Assembly (NCBI RefSeq): GCF_018613605.1 | Contig: NZ_JAGGPU010000004.1 | Span: forward strand, 62,001-126,000 | Length of the DNA stretch: 64,000 bases | Direction of reading: 5' to 3' | Source: Pedobacter sp. ISL-64 | Lineage (GTDB): Bacteria; Bacteroidota; Bacteroidia; Sphingobacteriales; Sphingobacteriaceae | Part shown: in pieces, positions 17,262-27,418 of the stretch | Layout: each line of letters opens with the position of its first letter | Numbering within the stretch: position 1 is the stretch's first letter | Translations under genes and position numbers: made by a program | Notes under the pieces: model-generated | Told to the model about the DNA's origin: nothing | What the model saw: only the letters and a program-made list of their open reading frames with translations | Database searches by the model: none

Positions 17262-19700
17262 ATGTCTTTTTTCAAATCTTTGATCCTTTTAATATTATTC
17301 ATAGCAGTTGGGCCTTTGGCTTTAGTTGCGCAACGGGCAGTACAGCGTAAACAACTCTTTGATCATGATTGGAAATTTAACCTGGGAGATGTTAAGGGCG
17401 GAAGCAGTTTTGAATTTCATGATCAGAATTGGAGAACTCTCGATCTGCCACATGATTGGAGCATTGAAGGGAAGATTAGTTCGAAAAATCCAACTGGTGG
17501 AGACGGAGGTTTTTTCCCATCGGGAACAGGCTGGTATAGAAAGAAATTTATGGTGCCCTCTGATTGGAAGGGTAGGCTTATTTCCATAAACTTTGAGGGA
17601 GTTTACATGAATTCAGAAGTTTTTATCAATGGAAAATCATTAGGCACTTATCCTTACGGGTATTCTGCATTTACCTACGATCTTAGTCGATACCTTAATT
17701 TTGGGAAACAAAATGTAATTGCGGTTAGGGTAGATAATTCAAAACAGAAAAACAGCCGTTGGTATAGCGGCTCCGGCATCTACCGTCATGTGTGGCTGGT
17801 GGTAACGGGGCAGGTTCATATTCCCAATTGGGGGGTAGGGATTTCTACGCCTGAAGTTGCTGAAAAAAAAGCCACTGTAAAGATTAAAACAAGGGTTAAG
17901 AACGAAACCGCACTACCCAAAACAGTTACGGTTCAGACCAATCTCCTTGACCCAGGGCTGAAAAAGTCAGGTACAATACAAACTCAAGTCAGGTTAGACG
18001 CGCATAGTGAAAAGGAGGTAATACAGGATATACAGGTAGAAAAACCACTTTTATGGTCGCCAAAAAAACCTAGCCTATACCGGGCTCAAATTAATATTAT
18101 CTCCAATAAAAAGGTGATTGATGGCAACCGGACAGATTTTGGAATCCGTTCATTAAGATTTACAACAGAAAATGGTTTTCAGCTGAATGGACAGACACTA
18201 AAACTCAATGGCGGCTGTGTGCACCATGATAACGGCTGTTTAGGCGCCGCTGCCTTTGACCGGGCCGAGCAACGGCGGGTCGAACTGTTGAAAGCAGGAG
18301 GGTTTAATGCCATAAGAACTGCTCATAATCCCCCTTCTGAAGCCTTTTTGGATGCATGCGACCGCTTAGGGATGCTGGTTATCGATGAAGCATTTGATGG
18401 TTGGAAAACCGCCAAGAATAAATATGACTATGCCATGTATTTTGACGATTGGTGGAAAAAAGACATAAATGCAATGGTACTAAGGGATAGAAATCATCCC
18501 TCGATTATTATGTGGAGTATAGGGAATGAGATCATAGAACGGAAGGAACCACAGGCGGTACATACCGCAAAAATGTTGGTAGACGCTGTTCATGAAATTG
18601 ATTCTACCCGTCCTGTAACTTCAGCAATGACTACCTGGGATAAGGATTGGGAAATATTTGATCCATTAATGGTGCAGCATGATGTTGCTGGCTATAATTA
18701 TCAGTTGCACAGGGCTATAGCAGATCATCAAAGAGTACCTTCCAGGATCATTGTTCAAACAGAATCCTATCCCAGAGATGCCTTTGCCAATTGGAAACTT
18801 GTAAATAACAATAGCTATATCATCGGAGACTTTGTTTGGACCGCACTCGACTACCTTGGCGAATCGGGCATAGGCCGTTATTATTATTCGGGTGAGGTAC
18901 CCGGTGAGCATTGGGAGAATAGTTTTTTTCCATGGCATGGCGCTTACTGCGGCGATATTGACCTGACCGGATGGCGGAAACCCATTTCCCATTACCGGAG
19001 CATGTTGTATAACGATAACGAAAAACTCTATATGGCCGTCCGTGAACCGGCCCCGGCCCCGTTAGAAATCAAAGAAACATTATGGTCGGTATGGCCAACC
19101 TGGGAAAGCTGGACATGGCCGGGATATGAGGGTAAACAGCTTCAGGTTGAGGTTTATTCCAAATATCCTAGGGTTCGTTTATACCTTAATAAAAAAATGA
19201 TAGGAGAGCAGGAAACCAGCATAGCCCAGGAGTTTAAGGCTGTTTTTACCGTTCCCTACGCTGCTGGAGAATTGCTTGCTGTTGGTGTTCAGGATAGTAA
19301 AGAAGTGGAAAAAGCCATACTCAGAACCTCGGCAAATACAGCCAGGATAAAGCTCAGGGCAGATCGCAGTGAAATCAGCGCAAATGGACAAGACTTGGTA
19401 TTTGTAACTGTTGAACTGACCGATAAAAACGGTGTGTTGCAGCCAAATTCTGAAAACAGGGTAAATTTTGACATTGAGGGGCCAGGGAAGATTATTGGGG
19501 TAGACAATGCGAACCTGAAAGATGAAGATCTCTATATTTCCAACTCACGTAGGACATGGAAAGGGCGGGCGCTGGTGGTCATCAAAAGTACCAAAAGCAC
19601 TGGAACGATAAAGTTAAAGGCAAGCGCTCCGGGCCTGGCCGAGGCTGTGGTTGTAGTTAGCTCATCTCCAGAAGCAATTCAGCACACACTTCGTTATTAG
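17262..19700 (+). CDS. Glycoside hydrolase family 2 (beta-galactosidase-like), secreted
   Basis: Retaining exo-glycosidase, 812 aa, probably releasing beta-linked galactose or a related sugar. A signal peptide ends near LALVAQ. Domains in order are the GH2 sugar-binding jelly roll (about 30-190), an Ig-like domain (190-290), a TIM barrel (295-590), a DUF4982-type segment and a final bacterial Ig-like domain (about 690-790). The acid/base is E423 in WSIGNEI and the nucleophile E501 in IVQTESY. It has its own promoter, separate from susCD by a terminator. Beta-glucuronidase or arabinosidase activity cannot be excluded within GH2. Confidence 0.9.
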   Translation: MSFFKSLILLILFIAVGPLALVAQRAVQRKQLFDHDWKFNLGDVKGGSSFEFHDQNWRTLDLPHDWSIEGKISSKNPTGGDGGFFPSGTGWYRKKFMVPSDWKGRLISINFEGVYMNSEVFINGKSLGTYPYGYSAFTYDLSRYLNFGKQNVIAVRVDNSKQKNSRWYSGSGIYRHVWLVVTGQVHIPNWGVGISTPEVAEKKATVKIKTRVKNETALPKTVTVQTNLLDPGLKKSGTIQTQVRLDAHSEKEVIQDIQVEKPLLWSPKKPSLYRAQINIISNKKVIDGNRTDFGIRSLRFTTENGFQLNGQTLKLNGGCVHHDNGCLGAAAFDRAEQRRVELLKAGGFNAIRTAHNPPSEAFLDACDRLGMLVIDEAFDGWKTAKNKYDYAMYFDDWWKKDINAMVLRDRNHPSIIMWSIGNEIIERKEPQAVHTAKMLVDAVHEIDSTRPVTSAMTTWDKDWEIFDPLMVQHDVAGYNYQLHRAIADHQRVPSRIIVQTESYPRDAFANWKLVNNNSYIIGDFVWTALDYLGESGIGRYYYSGEVPGEHWENSFFPWHGAYCGDIDLTGWRKPISHYRSMLYNDNEKLYMAVREPAPAPLEIKETLWSVWPTWESWTWPGYEGKQLQVEVYSKYPRVRLYLNKKMIGEQETSIAQEFKAVFTVPYAAGELLAVGVQDSKEVEKAILRTSANTARIKLRADRSEISANGQDLVFVTVELTDKNGVLQPNSENRVNFDIEGPGKIIGVDNANLKDEDLYISNSRRTWKGRALVVIKSTKSTGTIKLKASAPGLAEAVVVVSSSPEAIQHTLRY

Positions 19701-19928
19701 CTATGATTTAAATGGTAGTCAAATCATTATTTTGTATAAAAACTACTGTGACATGTTTCGTAAAGCTGGCGCAAAATATAGGAATGAGCGCTAATAACTG
19801 GTTATTTTCATAAAGGGATTAAATACCGAATAGATGGGATTTGTCCTGGGAACAGGATTAGCGTTCCCCTGTTCGGTTTGGACAGGGGATGCTGCAATAT
19901 TCTTTCGTTTTTTGTAACACCTGCGGTT

Positions 19929-20903
19929 TTATTTTAGGCGTAGGGTAAGCGTTGATTTATTGTTGCTGACTGTAATACTGTCTTTCGCCAATAATTTAAC
20001 ATTCTTAAGAGAAACATCACCAAGTACATAATACTTTCCTGGGATCATATTCGGGATAGAGACCTTGCTAGAAACATTGGTCAATACACTATAATTACTG
20101 TTTTCGCAGGTATCCCTGGCAAAAAGTACTTTACTGGTAAACAGACAGACTTTGCCATTTGGAACGGCACTTCCAAATTGGTCCACAAAAATAATTTCAA
20201 GCAGATTACTTGGAGAAGTATCAGGCAGTTTTAGTTTTAACGATTGTTTTTCAACTTTATTCGATACCTGAAAACTGCCTTTCTGGATGTATTCGGCCCC
20301 TTTTACTGTGATTTTGGAAAGAAAGTAATAAGCGCCGCTCTGTATCCCTAATTGGCTGGCATGTCCGTTAACATCAGATTTTAAAGAATAACTGCTTCCA
20401 TCACATGTTGTATTGTTGTAAGGGATGGGACTTGAGAATATACAAACATCCGCACCCTTTAACCTATTTCCTAAAGAGTCTGAAACAGTAAAAATGATAC
20501 CGTTCTGTCCGGTCATTGAGATACCGGCATTTAGAGCCAGCTTGTCATTGGGCAATTCGATAGCGGAAGAATCAGCTGTATATAGTGTCCCATCAATAGT
20601 TTCAGAATAGCTGATCCTATATTTTTTTCCTGGAGCAAGTGGACTGAACTTAAAATAGCCTTCCTTATCCGTTATAGTACTTAACAGGTAATTTAACCTA
20701 TCCGCTGAGTCGTCGTACGATATTGTAACCGTTTTTCCGGCAAGCCCCTGCGATCTAACCGATTGTTTTACGGTGTCGGTGAGAAAAAGCCTCCCATATA
20801 AGTATGATGGATCTTTTGAGAGATCTTCGTCTTTAAGCTTGTTGTATTTTTTGCATGCTGAGAGGCAAAAAAGCAGCGCGATAAGAATAATCAGATTTTT
20901 CAT
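19929..20903 (-). CDS. Lipoprotein with repeated carboxypeptidase-regulatory/transthyretin-like domains
   Basis: Unrecognised 324-aa lipoprotein: lipobox LSAC at residues 14-17, then three beta-sandwich repeats. Each repeat has a GxxxxGA/AVPNG-type turn followed by a YYFL or YYVLGD strand (LAPGKKYRISY, IQSGAYYFLSK, MIPGKYYVLGD). Such folds are structural adhesion or scaffold modules. It starts 7 bp after the stop of the 802-aa envelope gene, so the two are co-transcribed and probably act together at the outer membrane. Its function is unknown. Confidence 0.7.
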   Translation of the reverse strand: MKNLIILIALLFCLSACKKYNKLKDEDLSKDPSYLYGRLFLTDTVKQSVRSQGLAGKTVTISYDDSADRLNYLLSTITDKEGYFKFSPLAPGKKYRISYSETIDGTLYTADSSAIELPNDKLALNAGISMTGQNGIIFTVSDSLGNRLKGADVCIFSSPIPYNNTTCDGSSYSLKSDVNGHASQLGIQSGAYYFLSKITVKGAEYIQKGSFQVSNKVEKQSLKLKLPDTSPSNLLEIIFVDQFGSAVPNGKVCLFTSKVLFARDTCENSNYSVLTNVSSKVSIPNMIPGKYYVLGDVSLKNVKLLAKDSITVSNNKSTLTLRLK

Positions 20904-20910
20904 TTTGGAT

Positions 20911-23319
20911 TTATTTAAAGAGTCCTATAGCTTTGCCTATGGTAATTGGTTCAAGGTTTAATGAGGTGAAAAGTCCTGCATAAGAAATGCCCGATGCCTT
21001 TTCCGCTACTGCATTGTTGATGATCTTAAATCTGTTGTTTTTATAAAAATGTGCGCCAACGATCAGTTTAACGCCAGGCACTATATCATAAGAAATTCCG
21101 GTATAGTAATTTTCAAGTGCTTTTTTTAAACTGAGGCCAACATATAAGGAAAAGCGCTCATCTGTGTTTTTAAATATCCTGTCGTTAAGTTTATTTAGCC
21201 TGTTTACGAAGTACCAATGGAGTCCGGCCTGGAACTGAAACTTATCTCCAAGTTCAGTTGTCGGTAGATCACTACCAGTATTTGAGGTGATATTATAATC
21301 AGAAAAAGTATATCCGATGCCGACACTCAGATCAAATAGCTGGGTTTTTACACGTTTAAATTCGAGTTTGTCAACCTCCTTTAGTTTTGCGGTTCCTACC
21401 GTTCCCTCGTTTATTGTATAGGTTAGTGTTTTTGGTGTGCTTGGTATTTCCGGAACAAAAATCTTTGTATAATACATCGCTGCTGTGTCGGTTTTCTCTT
21501 TCAGGATTTCCGGAGGCAGTGATCTCTGGTTAATGCGCAGGTAGGCAACCAGGAGCTCGTTGTTACCTGAATTCAGCGTTTTTAGATTGCTGATTTCCTG
21601 TAGCCTGATCACGATCTTGTTTTTAAAGGCATTGAACCTGTTTATCATTTTGTTGATGTCCAGTTTAATGTTATTCATAGAACTATAGTCCAAAAAGAAA
21701 TATCGGTCATCCTCAACGAATGCTTGAAGTAGTTTTTCGAACAGCGGCGAAATATCTTTTAAGCTGTCGATATTGTCTTTCCCAAACTGACTGGTCCACA
21801 AGATCCTTTTTTTATCTTCTTTCAGGTCCTTGTTTGTAAGCCGGACAAGGATAGATCCTATCTGCACAGCAGTAACGGGCTGTCCACCAACACCTGTCCA
21901 GATGGACGTGTTTAAACCTTTGTCAGTTTTTTTGAGAACGGTTTCGATATCGGCATTTAGGCTCATCTTATTATTATTCTCATCAAAATTAATTCTGCCA
22001 AGAGGTAAAGGTTGGATATTGAGTAGGTTTGAAATTTTGGTTATAGTAGCAGAATTGGAAAGTCCAAGCGACGTGACTAAGCCTAACTTTTCAGCCATTA
22101 CGTTAATTTCCGTAATAGCCCTACTCTCATAAATGAGGTCTTTTTTGTCTGTGTCCATTAAAACCCTTTTATTCTCTGGGATATTATAAACCGGAATAAC
22201 CAACTGTAACTTGTCCTTGATGTAACCGTCCTTAAATTTGTTTGTATCTGCTGTCACTCTTTTGAGGCTGTCTCCAACCATATTGTATTGGATCATCAGG
22301 GTATCGGGTCTATCCTCTGATTTGATTGGCAGGATAATTTTGTTGAAAGTCTTTGTGGTTACGGCAAAGTTTTCAAAAGCCTTAAGCTTTTCAAGTGAAT
22401 CCTGCAGTTTTTTTTGAACTGGTCCAAAAAATAGGTTCGGCTCCTCATTTGGATATCTTTTGTCTTTAACTGTGGATGGTAACGGATTTATCCTGATATC
22501 GCCTTCATTGAACCAAAGCCAGTTCTGTACGATAGGAGATGTTTTGATCCATTTGGTAAGTGGTAGGCCATTAGGGTCTACTTTCTTGATCTGCTCTGAA
22601 ATTGCGGAGATATCAGTTAAGTCAAAATCGAATATATTTTGCTCCATGGTTTCAAGCTTTTTATGGAGCTTTCCTGTCAAGGTAAACCAGCTTTCAAGCT
22701 TCCTCCAATTACTCAGGTACTCTGCATTGATTTCCTGTATTCTAACCCATTCATCGTCTTTATAATCTTTGGTGTACTCATCTAAAAGATATTTTGCCAA
22801 CAGATCTTTTCTGAAAAGTAAAAATTCCTTTGTCCCATTTTGTTTCTTTCCCTCCTTCAGGGTAAAGTTGTGAGGTTTTATGATATCCTTGATTTCATCA
22901 ATATGTGGAAGAAACAGTGACTCTTCTTGTTTGATATGGGTACCTAACTTTAAATATTCTCTTAGAAGCCTTAGGTTAAAGAGATAAGTCTCAAAAAAAT
23001 CCTTCCCCCATATTTTAACGTAACTAAATTTCAGATAAGTTGAGTCGTCTTCAAGCCTTAATATGGTTTTTTCAACTTTTTCAAGCAATATTTTTTTTGT
23101 CTCTTTTTCTGCGACTGTATCACGCTTGGGCGTGGGTGGAGACAGCATGATTTTAGGATCGTATAGGTCGTTTGATTTTGAGGGAACAAATTTCCCTGTA
23201 CTATCGATCCCCTGGCCTTTAGAAAGCTTGGGTAGAAAAAATGAAAGGGTAAAAAAAAGGAAAATGGGAGCTTTTAGGGACTTTGTCCCTAGTTTTTTTA
23301 GCGTTAGTCTGTTGTACAT
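20911..23319 (-). CDS. Large envelope protein with C-terminal barrel-like region, function unknown
   Basis: About 802 aa from the ATG at 23319; nine further upstream codons would need a TTG start. A hydrophobic segment (KAPIFLFFTLSFFLP) then GQ looks like a signal peptide. The middle is helical and rich in Lys, Leu and Asn. The end alternates in beta fashion (LSVGIGYTFSDYNI, FQFQAGLHWYFVNRL, FSLYVGLSLKKAL), resembling part of an outer-membrane barrel. It resembles no family I can name. It is the first gene of a two-gene operon with the repeat lipoprotein. Confidence 0.65.
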   Translation of the reverse strand: MYNRLTLKKLGTKSLKAPIFLFFTLSFFLPKLSKGQGIDSTGKFVPSKSNDLYDPKIMLSPPTPKRDTVAEKETKKILLEKVEKTILRLEDDSTYLKFSYVKIWGKDFFETYLFNLRLLREYLKLGTHIKQEESLFLPHIDEIKDIIKPHNFTLKEGKKQNGTKEFLLFRKDLLAKYLLDEYTKDYKDDEWVRIQEINAEYLSNWRKLESWFTLTGKLHKKLETMEQNIFDFDLTDISAISEQIKKVDPNGLPLTKWIKTSPIVQNWLWFNEGDIRINPLPSTVKDKRYPNEEPNLFFGPVQKKLQDSLEKLKAFENFAVTTKTFNKIILPIKSEDRPDTLMIQYNMVGDSLKRVTADTNKFKDGYIKDKLQLVIPVYNIPENKRVLMDTDKKDLIYESRAITEINVMAEKLGLVTSLGLSNSATITKISNLLNIQPLPLGRINFDENNNKMSLNADIETVLKKTDKGLNTSIWTGVGGQPVTAVQIGSILVRLTNKDLKEDKKRILWTSQFGKDNIDSLKDISPLFEKLLQAFVEDDRYFFLDYSSMNNIKLDINKMINRFNAFKNKIVIRLQEISNLKTLNSGNNELLVAYLRINQRSLPPEILKEKTDTAAMYYTKIFVPEIPSTPKTLTYTINEGTVGTAKLKEVDKLEFKRVKTQLFDLSVGIGYTFSDYNITSNTGSDLPTTELGDKFQFQAGLHWYFVNRLNKLNDRIFKNTDERFSLYVGLSLKKALENYYTGISYDIVPGVKLIVGAHFYKNNRFKIINNAVAEKASGISYAGLFTSLNLEPITIGKAIGLFK

Positions 23320-23346
23320 AGTTGAGCGTTTGGTTTGTACCTCCAA

Positions 23347-23658
23347 AAAAAACTGATTAAAATTCAGTTTGTATATGTCTTTGGATCTTTACCAAGTTAT
23401 AAAGATTTATTCTATCCAGGAATACCTAGTAATGGGTATTTTCATGTGTGACGTGTTAGGGCGATATAGGAATTCTTTTCCAATCGAAAGGGATAAAAAA
23501 GCCATGAATTTCGGACGTTATGGGTTCCTCGCACTTCTGAGGGTGTAATCATGCACCTTTTTCAAAAAAAATAAAACGAATAAATAGAAGGGAAGATTTA
23601 CTTGTTAAACTAAAAAACCTTTCATTTCTGAAAGGTTTTTGTTCGATTTTTTTTTGTG
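23347..23658. other. Intergenic region before the second tRNA cassette
   Basis: AT-rich; it holds the upstream region of the 802-aa envelope gene and the terminator (23612-23641) of the tRNA transcript. Nothing else is recognised. Confidence 0.55.
23612..23641 (-). terminator. Terminator of the second tRNA cassette
   Basis: AACCTTTC/GAAAGGTT hairpin, same as at 9022-9043, with a T-rich tract on the minus strand. Confidence 0.8.
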
Positions 23659-23742
23659 TACTCGGGGCGGGAATCGAACCCGCACGCCTTTGAAAGCACA
23701 GGATTTTAAGTCCTGCGTGTCTACCAGTTCCACCACCCGAGC
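23659..23742 (-). tRNA. tRNA-Leu (anticodon TAA), second copy
   Basis: 84-nt type II tRNA with the same sequence as the copy at 9062-9145, including the terminal G-U acceptor pair and the absence of an encoded CCA. Confidence 0.95.
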
Positions 23743-23814
23743 ATTAGCCGCTACCGATCTCCATCGGCTTGGTTAACTTTAAAATAAATGCCTTCTGGTA
23801 GGAAGGCATTTTGG

Positions 23815-23887
<73 letters not shown>

Positions 23888-23981
23888 ATGAACAAAACTG
23901 ATATTGTTGTTTCGTTTTGGTGATGCAAATATAGGCAGATTTATATTTCTGTCAAGAGATTTCTTGTTAAAAATTTAATAT

Positions 23982-24470
23982 TTAATTTAAATTGCTGGCT
24001 TTCAGTACAAGTAAAATTAAATCGGTTTCAAAACCTTTTGCCTGAAGGTAACTCATTAGCTTATTTTTTCTTTTAAACGGATCATTTTCGTTCAAACTCT
24101 CCACTTTTTTAATGACCAATTTTTCTATTGTTTGTAAATAATTATCATCATCGATGCTGTAAATTGCCTTTTGCAGAATTTTGTCGGGCACACCCTTTAA
24201 TTTTAAACCCTGTTTAATTTTAACACGGCCCCAATGTTTAATGTTGAATTTGCCCGATGCATAACTTTTTGCAAACCTTTCTTCATTTAAAAAATTATTT
24301 AAAATCAACTCGCTTATAATTTCTTCCAGTTCATCGCCGCGCATACCCCATTCTACCAGTTTATACCGTACTTCCTTTTGCGAGCGCTCCTGGTAAGCAC
24401 AAAAATGCTTGGCTTTTACCAGCGCTTGTTTTTTATCTAATAATACTGCTTCTTGTTTACCGCTTTTCAT
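23982..24470 (-). CDS. recX: Regulatory protein RecX
   Basis: Modulator of RecA filaments, 162 aa. It is built of three helical repeats typical of RecX: CAYQERSQKEVRYKL, then LNNFLNEERFAKSYASGKF with the WGRVKIKQGLKLKGV helix, and a C-terminal KNKLMSYLQAKGFETDLI repeat. It is not linked to recA here, as is common in Bacteroidota. It is divergent from murF-alr with a 61-bp spacer. Confidence 0.9.
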   Translation of the reverse strand: MKSGKQEAVLLDKKQALVKAKHFCAYQERSQKEVRYKLVEWGMRGDELEEIISELILNNFLNEERFAKSYASGKFNIKHWGRVKIKQGLKLKGVPDKILQKAIYSIDDDNYLQTIEKLVIKKVESLNENDPFKRKNKLMSYLQAKGFETDLILLVLKASNLN

Positions 24471-24531
24471 AATTATTTACTGAAATTCGTAAAAATAATA
24501 GCGATTACCGTATTTTTCTGAATATAATAGC

Positions 24532-26991
24532 ATGCAAAATCCAATATACACCATTGCCAAAATAGCCGAAATTTTAAATGCCGATGCCAAATTAGTTGAT
24601 GAACAGGTAATTATTCAATATCTGGTGATCGATAGCCGTTCGGTTTTGGTTCCGGAAAATTCTTTGTTTTTTGCCCTGTCTTCACACCGCGATGGGCATG
24701 AATTTATTAAAGATGCTTATGCAAAGGAAATCAGGAATTTTGTAATTACCGAAGCGAAATACATTAACGAGTACCCCGACTGCAATTTTTTACTGGTGGA
24801 TGATGCTTTGGCGTCGCTACAAAAGCTTGCTATCGAACACCGGAATCAGTTTGATCTAAAAACCATCGGTATTACGGGGAGTAATGGAAAAACAATTGTT
24901 AAAGAATGGTTGTATCAGCTCCTGGCTGCCGATTTTAATATCGTTAAAAGCCCAAAAAGTTATAATTCGCAGATCGGGGTGCCGCTTTCAGTATGGCAGA
25001 TTGAGGCCGATCATACACTGGGTATTTTTGAAGCTGGTATTTCTGCAGTTAACGAGATGCAATACTTGGCAGAAATTATCCGTCCCGAAATCGGAATTTT
25101 AACCAATATCGGCGAAGCACATGCCGAAGGATTCGGTTCTAAAAAGGAAAAACTAACAGAGAAACTGAAACTCTTTGCAGCATCAGAACTGTTTATTTAT
25201 TCGCCCGAATATGTAAGTGAAATAACCGTAAAAGAGCTGCCTGGTAAAAAACAGTTTAGCTGGAGTAGCAAACAAGCGGCAGATCTTCAGGTTATTGCGG
25301 TTGAACCCATCGAAGGCAACTGCTACCTCAGGGCCATTTATCAAAATAGGGAAATTGAATGCATTTTGCCTTTTAAAGATAAAGCTTCGATAGAAAATGG
25401 AATGATCTGCTGGGCAACCTTACTGGCTTTAGGCTATACGCCAGAGCAGGCCGATTTACGTTTGGAAAAACTGAGTCATGTGAGCATGCGTTTAGAACTG
25501 AAAAATGGGATTAACCAATGCTCCATTATCGACGATTCTTACAGTGCCGATATTTCTTCGTTGGCCATTGCCCTGGATTTTTTAAATCAACAGAATCAGC
25601 ACGCAAAGAAAACCGTTATTCTTTCCGAATTATTTGAAACGGGGAGAGCGGATTTGGATTTATATACGGAGATTTCCGAATTGCTTTTACAGAAGAAGGT
25701 AAACCGCCTGATTGGAATTGGGATTCATATTTCTAAATATGCTGATCTTTTTAAGTTTGAGACGCAGTTTTTCGACGATACCAATGCCTTTATCGATGCT
25801 TTTCCTGGTTTACAGTTTAACCACGAAACGATATTGGTAAAAGGGGCCAGACGGTTCGAATTTGGTCGGATCAGTAAACTCCTTACCCAGAAAATACACG
25901 ATACAGTTTTAGAAATCGACTTGAATGCCATGGTTGGTAACCTGCAATTTTATCGATCTAAAATCAAACCAGGTGTTAAAATTATGGCTATGGTTAAGGC
26001 CTTTTCGTACGGAAGCGGAAGTTTTGAAATTGCCAATTTATTGCAGTTCCATAAGGTAGATTATCTGGCGGTAGCTTATACCGATGAAGGTATCGCTTTG
26101 CGGAAAGCGGGAATCACTCTGCCGATTATGGTGATGAGTCCTGAAGAATCGGCTTTCGAAGCCATCATTAAACACAAACTCGAGCCCGAAATTTATAGTG
26201 TAGAAATCCTGAATAGTTTTTTAAATGTATTGTCTGATTATGATTTTGATTATCCGATCCATATTAAAATAGATAGTGGCATGCATCGTTTGGGCTTTGA
26301 TCAGTCAGAAATCGATCCATTGTCCAATCTGCTTAAAGACTCGGCGAGGGTAAAGGTTCAAAGTATTTTTTCTCACCTGGTGGCAAGCGATGCTGCAGAG
26401 CATGATGGATTTACGCAACAACAGATCGCACGGTTTAAAATTATCGCCAACCAGTTGGTCGAAATTTTAGGTTACAAGCCATTGCTTCATATATCCAATA
26501 CTTCGGGCATTTCGCGTTGGCCAGAAGGGCAAATGGACATGGTCCGTTTAGGCATAGGCCTGTATGGTTTCGACGCTGCATTGCCGAATAACCGGGGTTT
26601 GCAAACCGTAATGGTGCTTAAAACTACGGTTACCCAAGTGAAGACATTAGCTCCGGGTGAAACTGTAGGCTATAGCAGGAGGGGAGTAATGCCAAATGGT
26701 GGAAAAATAGCGACAGTAAAAATAGGCTATGCTGACGGCTATACCAGGTATTTTGGCAATGGAGTGGGTAAAATGCTTATAAATGGCCACTTGGTACCAA
26801 CAATTGGTTCAATTTGTATGGACATGACCATGTTGGATATTACAGGCATTGATGTGAAGCCTGGTGATGAAGCTATTGTTTTTAATAAGGAGCACACCAT
26901 TATGCAGCTGGCCAAAGATATCGGCACCATTCCTTATGAAATTCTGACCAATATCTCGCAAAGGGTTAAACGTGTTTATTTTTATGAATAG
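24532..26991 (+). CDS. Bifunctional UDP-MurNAc-tripeptide--D-Ala-D-Ala ligase/alanine racemase
   Basis: Fusion of two peptidoglycan enzymes, 819 aa, cytoplasmic. Residues about 1-450 are MurF (ATP loop GITGSNGKT near residue 120, IDDSYSAD near 335), which adds D-Ala-D-Ala to the UDP-MurNAc-tripeptide. Residues about 458-819 are alanine racemase: PLP Lys488 in AMVKAFSYGSG, MVRLGIGLYG, the catalytic Tyr in TVGYSRRG and SICMDMTMLD. The fusion is widespread in Bacteroidota and would couple D-Ala supply to its use. The ATG at 24532 is the only good start. Confidence 0.95.
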   Translation: MQNPIYTIAKIAEILNADAKLVDEQVIIQYLVIDSRSVLVPENSLFFALSSHRDGHEFIKDAYAKEIRNFVITEAKYINEYPDCNFLLVDDALASLQKLAIEHRNQFDLKTIGITGSNGKTIVKEWLYQLLAADFNIVKSPKSYNSQIGVPLSVWQIEADHTLGIFEAGISAVNEMQYLAEIIRPEIGILTNIGEAHAEGFGSKKEKLTEKLKLFAASELFIYSPEYVSEITVKELPGKKQFSWSSKQAADLQVIAVEPIEGNCYLRAIYQNREIECILPFKDKASIENGMICWATLLALGYTPEQADLRLEKLSHVSMRLELKNGINQCSIIDDSYSADISSLAIALDFLNQQNQHAKKTVILSELFETGRADLDLYTEISELLLQKKVNRLIGIGIHISKYADLFKFETQFFDDTNAFIDAFPGLQFNHETILVKGARRFEFGRISKLLTQKIHDTVLEIDLNAMVGNLQFYRSKIKPGVKIMAMVKAFSYGSGSFEIANLLQFHKVDYLAVAYTDEGIALRKAGITLPIMVMSPEESAFEAIIKHKLEPEIYSVEILNSFLNVLSDYDFDYPIHIKIDSGMHRLGFDQSEIDPLSNLLKDSARVKVQSIFSHLVASDAAEHDGFTQQQIARFKIIANQLVEILGYKPLLHISNTSGISRWPEGQMDMVRLGIGLYGFDAALPNNRGLQTVMVLKTTVTQVKTLAPGETVGYSRRGVMPNGGKIATVKIGYADGYTRYFGNGVGKMLINGHLVPTIGSICMDMTMLDITGIDVKPGDEAIVFNKEHTIMQLAKDIGTIPYEILTNISQRVKRVYFYE

Positions 26992-26997
26992 TTTTTA

Positions 26998-27195
26998 GTT
27001 CATTGGTTCAGTTGTTCATTAGTCATTAGTGTAGCATATTGCCTTATAAGTTCATTGGTTCAGCTGTTCATTGGTTATTAGTATAGCATATTGCCTATAA
27101 GTTCATTCGTTCAGTGGTTCATTTGTCATTAGTGTAGCAAACTGCCTAGAAGTTCATTTATTCGGTTGTTCATTGGTCATTAGTGTGGCAACTGT
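26998..27195. repeat. Imperfect tandem repeat, about 51 bp x 4
   Basis: Units begin GTTCATTGGTTCAG (or a close variant) at about 26998, 27050, 27100 and 27151, each continuing with GTTCATT, then ATTAGTGTAGCA and TGCCT. It has no open frame and no CRISPR-like unique spacers. Confidence 0.8.
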
Positions 27196-27410
27196 GTTAG
27201 TTTAGTAGCTCATTCATCATTATATAACGGATTGTCTATTATAGACAGCCTGAACAAGTGAACCAATGATAGATAAACTATTTAACCAATCTAATATAAC
27301 CGATTGCTAGAATATGCGCCCTGCACAAATGAACCAATGGCTAATGAACCATTGAACGTGCCGCACAAATGAACTATTGAACGTGCCACACGAATGACCT
27401 AAAAAAATGT

Positions 27411-27418
27411 TATTTTTG
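27411..27418 (+). promoter_or_regulatory. -7 promoter box very close to the DUF502 start
   Basis: TATTTTTG matches TAnnTTTG and ends only 4 bp before the ATG at 27423, implying a leaderless or near-leaderless transcript. No TTG at the ideal -33 spacing. Confidence 0.45.

Noticed and set aside
19865..19890. Terminator after the GH2 gene (CCCCTGT/ACAGGGG)
   Set aside because: The 7-bp stem has no T-run directly after it on either strand, so I did not list it.
26998..27195. CRISPR array
   Set aside because: The whole 51-bp unit repeats, only four times, with no unique spacer portion and no cas genes.
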